Below are positions 1 to 5,434 of a stretch of 5,847 bases of DNA, piece after piece. The first letter of the stretch is position 1. Each line of letters starts with the position of its first letter. The stretch covers positions 9,703 through 15,549 of the forward strand of contig PAHB01000113.1 of assembly GCA_002704665.1 (NCBI GenBank), in the 5' to 3' direction. The stretch comes from Pseudomonadota bacterium. Its GTDB lineage: Bacteria > Pseudomonadota > Gammaproteobacteria > Burkholderiales > Eutrophovitaceae. A program made the position numbers and the translations under genes. A model generated the notes under the pieces. It was not told the origin of the DNA, searched no databases, and saw nothing but the letters and a program-made list of their open reading frames with translations.

Positions 1-511
1 TCACGCGCATTCCAGCAACCGAAATATCTCTACCAAAGTCGACCACGTGCACGAACGCGTGGGAGGGCACTACTCGCCCGGCTAGCATTTGGAAACCTTC
101 TGCCACATCTGGAAGATCTCTAACACCGCCGTCAGTGATTACCCCGAGGCAACCCATCCCGAAGTGGATCGCACTATTTACCTCACCCCAAAAACATCCA
201 TAGCCTTTATCATCATCCAAATCCTCAATGACTACTACACTCGGTTTAGGTCCACCGTCAATGTACTCATAGTATTGATCAAGAAGAACCGAGTTGGCTT
301 GCTGGGACAAATCACTTGGGTGCATTGCTCGAATTCTAGCGGTTCTAGCAATCGCTACTACCGGTTTCAGGTTAGGTCTTAGACATGATAACGGTTTTGT
401 CGTATATCCATATCCACGTCTTTGCGGATTTATAACTTCTATTGCATTACAAACCGTAGGAGTATCCAACGACTTTAGATCCTCAATTATTTCCTCATCT
501 AATTCGAACAT
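1..511 (-). CDS. RraA/HMG-aldolase family protein, C-terminus cut by window edge
   Basis: Translating the minus strand from the ATG at 511 gives 170 residues that stay open to the window edge, so the C-terminus (probably some 50-60 residues, judging from the family) is missing. It belongs to the RraA-like family, which includes divalent-metal 4-hydroxy-4-methyl-2-oxoglutarate/oxaloacetate aldolases and the RNase E regulator RraA. Recognisable parts are the N-terminal LDTPTVCNAIE (residues 15-25), VVVIEDLDD (92-100), FWGEVNSA (107-114) and the family signature GVITDGGVRD (123-132). Arg131 and Asp132 of that signature are the expected substrate- and metal-binding pair, and VPSHAFVHVVDFG (148-160) follows. 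The start has a good ribosome site, AGGAG at 520-516, only 11 nt after the preceding stop, so it is co-transcribed with the gene at 523-1302. Members keeping the Arg-Asp pair usually cleave small oxo acids, but the substrate is unknown here. This end looks richer in G+C than the gene before it. Family call secure; function not. Confidence 0.88.
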   Translation of the reverse strand, partial: MFELDEEIIEDLKSLDTPTVCNAIEVINPQRRGYGYTTKPLSCLRPNLKPVVAIARTARIRAMHPSDLSQQANSVLLDQYYEYIDGGPKPSVVVIEDLDDDKGYGCFWGEVNSAIHFGMGCLGVITDGGVRDLPDVAEGFQMLAGRVVPSHAFVHVVDFGRDISVAGMRV

Positions 512-513
512 AT

Positions 514-520
514 CTCTCCT
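514..520 (-). promoter_or_regulatory. Ribosome binding site of the RraA-family gene
   Basis: AGGAGAG on the minus strand lies just before the ATG at 511, inside the 11-nt gap after the stop of the upstream gene. It fixes the start of the RraA-family protein and points to co-translation within one mRNA. Confidence 0.7.
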
Positions 521-522
521 TT

Positions 523-1302
523 TTACTTTTTATCTTTGTCGCTTGGAGATTTTGGGCTCCATGTATCCCGCCAAAAACTTTTAAATTCATTCTTAGCCTT
601 CAATAATTGATCAGGTAAATCACTTTTCTCAACCTCCTCTATGGTATTTTTGAATTTTTTCTCAACATTCCCTGCTATATTCTTTAATTTATCGGTATCA
701 ATACTCTCGATGCTGTCTTTTAACTTATTTTGAGTACCAGCGATTACCTCTCTCAGGACGACGGGTTGACGAGCAACCACAATCTTCTTGATATTATCCC
801 AGGTATGATCAAATCGAGCCATTTGATCACCGTCAGCTAAATTCCGAGCTGAAAGCTCGGGATTCGGTAACAAAAAGATTTGCCGATCCGATCTAAGATT
901 GTAAAACGATTTCCAAACGACCCCGCCACATCCAACTATTACTTTCAAATTATCCATACTCTTAACCAATGTATTTAAAACACGCAGCCAATCCATTTCT
1001 ATCTTTTTCGTAAATTTTTTTATTCCATATGCGCCATACAAGTTCCAAACTAAAACATCTTTCTCAGGGATCGACATCCTAGACATTTGCTCTCTTAAAC
1101 TTTTGCAGACAAAACTATCGTTTCTGAGCGAAATAATACCTTTGGTTTCAGGATCACTTTTTTCCGGAGTTAAAAATAAAAACAAAATAGAAGCATCAAG
1201 GGACATTTCTTTTCCGATACTCGGCACATTGTCCCTCGAAATATTGAGCTCATTGGTTATCAAATCTCGCAAATCTTCTAATCCGTCAATTTTGTTCTCC
1301 AT
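523..1302 (-). CDS. Diverged uracil-DNA-glycosylase-fold protein with helical C-terminal tail
   Basis: 259 residues from the ATG at 1302. A TTG six codons upstream (1320) overlaps the previous stop, but the ATG has an AAGGA ribosome site five bases away and is preferred. The first ~175 residues follow the layout of a uracil-DNA-glycosylase-like family: a hydrophobic strand with a proline turn (ASILFLFLTPEKS, 37-49), then SLRNDSFVCKSL (58-69), a strand with W-N (DVLVWNLYG, 82-90), a glycine-rich strand (LKVIVGCGGVVW, 119-130) and LPNPELSARN (145-154), which sits where family members carry H-P-S-P. The His is replaced by Asn and the tryptophan-strand proline is missing, so base-excision activity is doubtful. 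From about residue 180 the chain becomes charged and helical (repeated K/E with spaced I/L/V), possibly coiled coil, ending in a Lys-rich tail. There is no signal peptide, so it is probably cytoplasmic. It is the middle gene of a tight three-gene run. The fold assignment rests on motif order only. Confidence 0.5.
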   Translation of the reverse strand: MENKIDGLEDLRDLITNELNISRDNVPSIGKEMSLDASILFLFLTPEKSDPETKGIISLRNDSFVCKSLREQMSRMSIPEKDVLVWNLYGAYGIKKFTKKIEMDWLRVLNTLVKSMDNLKVIVGCGGVVWKSFYNLRSDRQIFLLPNPELSARNLADGDQMARFDHTWDNIKKIVVARQPVVLREVIAGTQNKLKDSIESIDTDKLKNIAGNVEKKFKNTIEEVEKSDLPDQLLKAKNEFKSFWRDTWSPKSPSDKDKK

Positions 1303-1307
1303 TCTTT

Positions 1308-1312
1308 TCCTT
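1308..1312 (-). promoter_or_regulatory. Ribosome binding site deciding the 1302 start
   Basis: AAGGA on the minus strand, five bases before the ATG at 1302. The alternative TTG at 1320 has no purine-rich site before it, so this motif favours the shorter protein. Confidence 0.6.
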
Positions 1313-1316
1313 TTAC

Positions 1317-1793
1317 TCAAATTTTGTAATCATACCGCGAAACACTAGTTCGATTTTGACCAACTGCATATGACCTATCAAGGGCATCGACCAATTGGCG
1401 TTCCGAAATGCCAAAGGTCTTGTAGCCAGCTGCTATGCAGCTAATATAACTTTCCGCGGGATACTTTCTTAGTAGGGGAAAACGCAACGCATAAAACATT
1501 AGTGTTCTTCCATATCTCCTGCTTCTAATATAACATTTTCCATATACCCTAGGATATTCCTCGTACCGATCAAGCGATTTTTCACATTCTTTAGTAATAT
1601 TCCATAGGACGCAGTGAGTTTTTGATTTCTTCCTAGGTCTCACATTGGCAACACCTTGGAACACAATCTCATAACCGCTAAGGATGTAAGTTCCGACAGG
1701 TATTGCTCTAGGACAGCGCAGAGACATGTTCGACATATTTGAATTCGCACCATAAGCCAAATATAACCGTCTATAATTGATTGATAAGGACAT
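1317..1793 (-). CDS. Gamma-glutamylcyclotransferase-fold protein (phage-type GGCT/AIG2-like)
   Basis: 158 residues, the usual size for this family. The fold's glycine loop is seen as LYLAYGANSNM (residues 10-20), followed by RCPRA (26-30), GVANVRP (47-53), LWNIT (63-67) and LDRYEEYPRVY (74-84). Glu78 in the last motif aligns with the catalytic acid of gamma-glutamylcyclotransferases. The glycine that normally follows it is Glu79 here. PAESYISCIAAGYKTFGI (112-129) matches the C-terminal segment of the GGCT-like proteins common in phage and bacterial genomes. Such enzymes release 5-oxoproline from gamma-glutamyl amines or peptides; the true substrate here is not deducible. The protein is rich in Arg and Tyr, with no signal peptide, so it is probably cytoplasmic. 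The ribosome site is weak (GGTGGA about 11 nt upstream), but no better start is seen before the conserved LYLAYG. It lies 54 nt after soxZ, with a promoter-like pair in that gap, and 14 nt before the next ATG. Confidence 0.82.
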   Translation of the reverse strand: MSLSINYRRLYLAYGANSNMSNMSLRCPRAIPVGTYILSGYEIVFQGVANVRPRKKSKTHCVLWNITKECEKSLDRYEEYPRVYGKCYIRSRRYGRTLMFYALRFPLLRKYPAESYISCIAAGYKTFGISERQLVDALDRSYAVGQNRTSVSRYDYKI

Positions 1794-1816
1794 TTGGTAT
1801 CCGTTCCACCCCTTCC

Positions 1817-1844
1817 ATTAAATATTTAACATTTTTTCCGTCAA
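1817..1844 (-). promoter_or_regulatory. Candidate sigma-70 promoter for the GGCT gene
   Basis: The minus strand reads TTGACG (1844-1839), 16 nt, then TTTAAT (1822-1817). Each box matches five of six consensus bases, and a run of A lies in the spacer. Transcription would start near 1810, giving a leader of under 20 nt before the ATG at 1793. A perfect 12-bp AT palindrome, TTAAATATTTAA (1818-1829), overlaps the -10 box and could be an operator or chance. AT-rich DNA produces false promoters, so this is only a candidate. Confidence 0.45.
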
Positions 1845-1847
1845 ATA

Positions 1848-2174
1848 TCAGTCACCAAAACTAACCAATTTTGATTTTTCGTTGCCAAATTCATCTATGA
1901 ACAAACAACTCAAGACTCCTTCTTTTCGCGGTCTAAGCGGAAACTGAAACATAGGATTTTTTGAGACTGCCGAGGACAATTCAACTGCAAATATTGTTTC
2001 CCCATCGAAATCGCAACTTAATTTTTTTATGATATTTCGTGGAATTATTTTACCGCGTCCGTCATGTCGATACCCTGACTCCATCGGATGTTCTACCATC
2101 ACGCTGATTGAAAATACATCCCGGTTTCCTTTAGTGGGCACTATTTTTACATATATTTTGCCAAACTTATTCAT
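1848..2174 (-). CDS. soxZ: SoxZ-like sulfur-carrier partner protein
   Basis: 108 residues, full length for SoxZ. The family core is clear: VMVEHPMESGYRHDGRGKII (residues 25-44), which matches the conserved H-P-M-E-[TS]-G-x-R-x-D stretch, and SSAVSKNPMFQFPL (67-80), which matches the A-V-S-K-N-P segment. It ends with a beta-strand-type segment (FIDEFGNEKSKLVSF). SoxZ is an immunoglobulin-like beta-sandwich protein that pairs with SoxY in the periplasm; it normally has no signal peptide of its own and is exported bound to SoxY through the Tat system. None is seen here either. Its ATG overlaps the soxY stop as ATGA (2171-2174), so translation is coupled and a 1:1 product ratio is likely. In classical pathways SoxYZ carries thiosulfate-derived sulfur for SoxAX, SoxB and SoxCD, none of which are in this window. 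Confidence 0.92.
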   Translation of the reverse strand: MNKFGKIYVKIVPTKGNRDVFSISVMVEHPMESGYRHDGRGKIIPRNIIKKLSCDFDGETIFAVELSSAVSKNPMFQFPLRPRKEGVLSCLFIDEFGNEKSKLVSFGD

Positions 2175-2644
2175 CCACAGTCTGCCCTAGTGACCTCCAC
2201 TTCAGCCATAGATGACCAAAAAGTGTCGTTGTTCATTTTCACAACAACTAAAACCTTCTGGGATGTTATCAAACGAATGCGTGTAAATAGCTCTGCACTT
2301 ACATTCCTCGCCCCCATTGAAATTGTTAAGACATGAGGAACATTATTTTTTTCGGCAAAAATATAAACCTTCTCGACATGATCATCGTTGGTCATTGGAC
2401 TATCGATAACAATGTGGACCGGCACTGTATCTCCGGTTTCTGCCAATCTCGGCATATTAAGTTTTACTCTTCCTTCTTTGATAACGTTTGAGCCCACTGT
2501 ATTCTTCACAGGGGCTAGCAATTTAAGCGGAACTGCGCGAGCAATCTGTGGTACGAAAACAAAAATCGCCATTGACGATATGAAATTTACCAAACAGCGC
2601 CTTCTATAATTATTAAAGGTCGTATTCATTTGGGTGAAATCCAT
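2171..2644 (-). CDS. soxY: SoxY-like sulfur-carrier protein with Tat signal and altered tail
   Basis: 157 residues. The N-terminus has a twin-arginine signal: RRRCLV (residues 14-19), a hydrophobic run (21-31) and a likely cleavage after A-R-A (35-37), so the mature protein is periplasmic. The mature part follows SoxY: VKLNMPRLAETGDTVPVHIV (60-79), a spacer, then NNVPHVLTISMG (100-111), FTRIRLITSQKVLVVVKMNN (120-139) and FWSSMAEVEVT (142-152). SoxY proteins end in G-G-C-G-G, whose Cys carries the sulfur intermediate on a flexible arm. Here the end is R-A-D-C-G: Cys156 is kept, the two preceding glycines are Ala-Asp, and one final Gly is lost, exactly where the soxZ start overlaps the stop. 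It follows the molybdopterin-subunit gene by 36 nt, suggesting one operon. The ribosome site is poor at both possible starts (ATG at 2644 or 2629). The family call is strong. Its role in thiosulfate oxidation is doubtful given the missing Sox partners. Confidence 0.9.
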   Translation of the reverse strand: MDFTQMNTTFNNYRRRCLVNFISSMAIFVFVPQIARAVPLKLLAPVKNTVGSNVIKEGRVKLNMPRLAETGDTVPVHIVIDSPMTNDDHVEKVYIFAEKNNVPHVLTISMGARNVSAELFTRIRLITSQKVLVVVKMNNDTFWSSMAEVEVTRADCG

Positions 2645-2680
2645 TCAGTGCTTTATATCCCTAACCCATGTGAAATCAAG

Positions 2681-4843
2681 CTAAGTGCGAAATGAAAACC
2701 CCAGTTTGGAAATAGGCATTTGTCGCACTCTCTCTCCAGTGGCTTGGAAAATGGCGTTGGCAACCGCGGGAATAATTGCACTAATTGGAGGCTCTCCCAC
2801 CCCTCCCCAAAAATCTCCGCTAGGCATAACAATCGCCTCAACCTCAGGAGTCTCGGCTAACTTCAATACTTTATAGTCTGTAAAGTTACTTTCGACTGCT
2901 TTGCCATCTTTAATGTTAATTTCCTCGTGCATTAAGGAGGATAGTGCCCAAACTACTCCGCCTTCTATCTGCCCTTTAACCGAATCGGGGTGAACAACGT
3001 TTCCGCAGTTAATAGCGACAACAATTCTTCTGATATCAATTTTTTTATCCTTGTCGACAGAAAGTTCTACTGCGGATGCGGTGTAGCTACCGTATGCGTC
3101 CACCACGGCGATACCTCGACCAAACCCTGATTTGTTTTTTTGTTCCCAATTTATTGCAGCCGCCACCGCGTCTAACACTTCAAGGTCTTTAGTTCCCTGC
3201 AAATACTGCCGACGAAAAAGATATGGATCCTTTTTCGCTGCATGGGCTAATTCGTCAATGAACCCTTCGCGAGCAAAAGGATTATTAGTATGAGCAACCG
3301 CTCTCCAAAATCCGGGAGGTACATGAGTATTTCTCATGGCGTATTCATTCCTGTAATTTGAGACAGTATACGGATTATCCTTAAAGCATCGGGTATTCAC
3401 CGGATCAACTCCATCTTTAATGGCACTGGGACGTACCGTTATCATAATTGATTGATCGGCTTGGCGGACGTGCCATCCAAGCCAATTCCCCTCGAGATCC
3501 AAAGCACCCTTCAACTTAACTAGCGATACAGGACGATATTTGCCATGACGCATATCCTCCTCTCGAGACCACTGCAAACGAACAGGCGTTCCGGGTAAAC
3601 TTTTCGCTATCTTGACAGCTTGTTTTGTAAAATCTTGATGAGCAACTCGTCTACCAAAACCACCTCCCGCGTGGAATTTGTGGACAAAAACTTTCTTTAA
3701 GTCGATACCAACCGTTTCGGCTGCTGCGGCCGCGGTGCTTTCTCCGTTTTGAGTTCCCGACCATACGTCAAGACGTTCTGTGGTAAATAAAGCTGCCGTT
3801 GTCTGCGGTTCCATGGTGGCATGATTAAGGTAACCAGACGAATATTCTGCATCCACTATTTTTGCTGCATTTTGAAATGCATCTTTTATATTCCCATCTT
3901 CCCTAGCAACTGGTGAAGATTCATCATTAATTCCCGTCCTAAGCAATTTTGAAATAGATTCATTCGAAACGTTCTGATTATCTGTGATATCCCATGAAAC
4001 TGGTAGGCGCTTAAGTGCTTCATTTGCTCTCCACCAGTTATCAGCAATTACTGCCACCCAAGACTGATCTTTGACTATTTTTTTTATGCCCGCCAAAGAT
4101 GAAATTTTTGTTTCATCAACGCTCTTGAGCGTACCGCCCCATACTGGACACTGAAGAATTGACGCATGCAACATCCCAGGGAGTAAAATATCTGAAGCAT
4201 ATATTTGTTGTCCGTTAGTCTTCTCTGGGATATCGAAGCGGGCCGGAGACGTCCCCATAATTGTCCAATCGCTAAGAGGCTTGAGCGAAATGTCAGTGGG
4301 AATACTTTCCTCACAAGCCGAAAGCGCTATTTGTCCATAAGTGATGGTTTTTCCTGAGCCGTTCGATATCACCCCATTTTGTGTCGCACATTCAGACTCT
4401 GGAACATTCCATCTCTTTGCTGCAGCACGAATAAGCATAATCCGTGCTGCAGCTCCAGCCTTACGAATATAGTCTTGGGAATCTCGAATACCTCTACTAC
4501 CTCCGGTACTCATACTTTTAAAAATTCTGTCCCTGTGTATATGCATATTCACGTCGGCATACTCTGATTTTACGTTTCTCCAATCGCACTCCAACTCTTC
4601 CGCCACCATTTGAGCCAAACCCGTAAAGGTTCCCTGACCCAACTCTGTTCTTGCAATCCGAACTGTAACTGTCTCATCAGGATCGATAAGTATCCAATGC
4701 GTCAACTCGGGACCATAATTATTGACTGCTACCGCCAAATCCGGCTTAACGGTGACACCTAAAACAAAAGCACCGGAAACACCAGCTGACGTAACAAGAA
4801 AATTCCGTCTTTTTTGACTAAAACTTGAGTTTTTCATTTTCAT
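2681..4843 (-). CDS. Molybdopterin-binding subunit of IorB-type molybdenum hydroxylase, Tat-exported
   Basis: 720 residues, within the usual range of the IorB-like branch of the xanthine dehydrogenase/aldehyde oxidase family. This subunit holds the molybdenum cofactor and hydroxylates a substrate carbon with water as oxygen source. A Tat signal is present (KRRNFLV, residues 11-17, then a hydrophobic stretch to about 30), predicting a periplasmic enzyme. Landmarks in order: TELGQGTFTG (66-75), TGGSRGIRD (113-121), the middle domain start ARFDIPEKTNG (201-211), NHATMEPQTTA (340-350), the cofactor loop AGGGFGRR (392-399), GFWRAVAHTNNPFA (511-524) and GGVGEPP (680-686). Glu684 is the expected catalytic base, and the end carries the typical PAVANAIFQATG segment. 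The start is supported by AGGAGG (4860-4855) and AAGGA; a second ATG two codons in is also possible. It begins 6 nt after the Fe-S subunit's stop. No frameshift or missing active-site residue is seen. Substrate unknown; N-heterocycles or aldehydes are typical of relatives. Confidence 0.93.
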   Translation of the reverse strand: MKMKNSSFSQKRRNFLVTSAGVSGAFVLGVTVKPDLAVAVNNYGPELTHWILIDPDETVTVRIARTELGQGTFTGLAQMVAEELECDWRNVKSEYADVNMHIHRDRIFKSMSTGGSRGIRDSQDYIRKAGAAARIMLIRAAAKRWNVPESECATQNGVISNGSGKTITYGQIALSACEESIPTDISLKPLSDWTIMGTSPARFDIPEKTNGQQIYASDILLPGMLHASILQCPVWGGTLKSVDETKISSLAGIKKIVKDQSWVAVIADNWWRANEALKRLPVSWDITDNQNVSNESISKLLRTGINDESSPVAREDGNIKDAFQNAAKIVDAEYSSGYLNHATMEPQTTAALFTTERLDVWSGTQNGESTAAAAAETVGIDLKKVFVHKFHAGGGFGRRVAHQDFTKQAVKIAKSLPGTPVRLQWSREEDMRHGKYRPVSLVKLKGALDLEGNWLGWHVRQADQSIMITVRPSAIKDGVDPVNTRCFKDNPYTVSNYRNEYAMRNTHVPPGFWRAVAHTNNPFAREGFIDELAHAAKKDPYLFRRQYLQGTKDLEVLDAVAAAINWEQKNKSGFGRGIAVVDAYGSYTASAVELSVDKDKKIDIRRIVVAINCGNVVHPDSVKGQIEGGVVWALSSLMHEEINIKDGKAVESNFTDYKVLKLAETPEVEAIVMPSGDFWGGVGEPPISAIIPAVANAIFQATGERVRQMPISKLGFSFRT

Positions 4844-4849
4844 TTTCCT

Positions 4850-5302
4850 TCACGCCTCCTCACTAGCCATTCGAATCGCTTTTTTTACTCGAACATAAGT
4901 CCCACAACGACATATATTTTGCATTGCCTGATTTATTTGTTGATCTGACGGATTAGAAGACTTTTCTAGCAATACAGCAGCGGTCATAAGCATGCCGCTC
5001 TGGCAGTACCCGCACTGAGGTACTTGAAGCTTAACCCAAGCTTTTTGAAGCGGGTGGGATTTACCATCGGCTGACAATCCCTCGATAGTGATGATTTCTT
5101 GGTTTTCTGCAGCTGATACTGGAAAAACACAGCTTCTCACAGCGTTACCATTTATTTTAACCGTACAGGCTCCACATGCCGCTACCCCACAAGAGTATTT
5201 TGTACCAGTTAATTTTAATTCATCGCGCAGCGCCCAAAGAAGAGGCATCTCCGGCTCCACATCTAACATATGTTTTTTTCCATTTACATTAAGAACAACC
5301 AT
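4850..5302 (-). CDS. [2Fe-2S] subunit of IorA-type molybdenum hydroxylase
   Basis: 150 residues, the standard size of the small IorA-like subunit that passes electrons from the molybdenum site. The N-terminal domain is plant-ferredoxin-like, with cluster ligands C38, C43, C46 and C58 (CGVAACGACTV, then RSC). The C-terminal four-helix domain binds the second cluster through C97, C100, C131 and C133 (QCGYCQSGM and NICRCGTYVRV). All eight cysteines are present. An upstream in-frame ATG at 5350 would add 16 polar, charged residues. I prefer the ATG at 5302 because GGGG and AGGAA lie just before it and relatives begin at this point with the strand VVLNVNGK. There is no signal peptide, so it is expected to be carried out by the Tat signal of the large subunit after assembly. 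It is the first gene of the run. The final electron acceptor is not encoded nearby: no cytochrome c or FAD subunit is seen. Confidence 0.94.
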   Translation of the reverse strand: MVVLNVNGKKHMLDVEPEMPLLWALRDELKLTGTKYSCGVAACGACTVKINGNAVRSCVFPVSAAENQEIITIEGLSADGKSHPLQKAWVKLQVPQCGYCQSGMLMTAAVLLEKSSNPSDQQINQAMQNICRCGTYVRVKKAIRMASEEA

Positions 5303-5307
5303 TTTTT

Positions 5308-5317
5308 CCCCATTCCT
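5308..5317 (-). promoter_or_regulatory. Ribosome binding site deciding the 5302 start
   Basis: The minus strand reads AGGAATGGGG followed by five A and the ATG at 5302. No comparable site precedes the alternative ATG at 5350, so the shorter, family-like N-terminus is chosen. Confidence 0.55.
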
Positions 5318-5406
5318 GTTTGAAGATGCTTTTTTGCGGTCTCCGAGCATTAAACTGCAAAATATCTTTACCTAAAAACCTTTCTAATGTGCCCGTAAAC
5401 TATTTT

Positions 5407-5434
5407 ATTATAAATGGAATATCCTCTAAAACAA
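5407..5434 (-). promoter_or_regulatory. Candidate promoter of the hydroxylase/soxYZ operon
   Basis: A perfect TATAAT lies at 5412-5407 on the minus strand, preceded after 16 nt by TTGTTT (5434-5429), which matches the -35 consensus in only three positions. Transcription would begin near 5400, leaving a leader of about 98 nt before the Fe-S gene. That leader can form only a weak hairpin (4 + 3 bp arms, 5327-5349). The weak -35 would fit a promoter needing an activator. The position is right, but the region is AT-rich and chance matches are expected. Confidence 0.45.

Noticed and set aside
89..584. Plus-strand ORFs of 97 and 96 codons opposite the left-hand genes
   Set aside because: They lie antisense to the RraA-family gene, whose minus-strand protein carries clear conserved motifs; the plus-strand translations show none.
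2652..2679. Promoter-like pair TTGATT, 16 nt, TATAAA before soxY
   Set aside because: Its start point would fall on or at the soxY ATG with no room for a ribosome site, and the gene is more simply read from the upstream operon.
4084..4314. 76-codon minus-strand ORF inside the molybdopterin-subunit gene
   Set aside because: It is another frame of the large subunit, which is intact and conserved across this stretch.
5327..5349. Possible riboswitch or attenuator hairpin in the operon leader
   Set aside because: Only 4 + 3 bp arms with an unpaired A-rich side, no terminator T-run and no resemblance to the larger molybdenum-cofactor RNA motif.
5303..5350. Longer form of the Fe-S subunit starting at 5350
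   Set aside because: The 16 extra residues are polar, match nothing in the family and have no ribosome site before them, while a site precedes the ATG at 5302.
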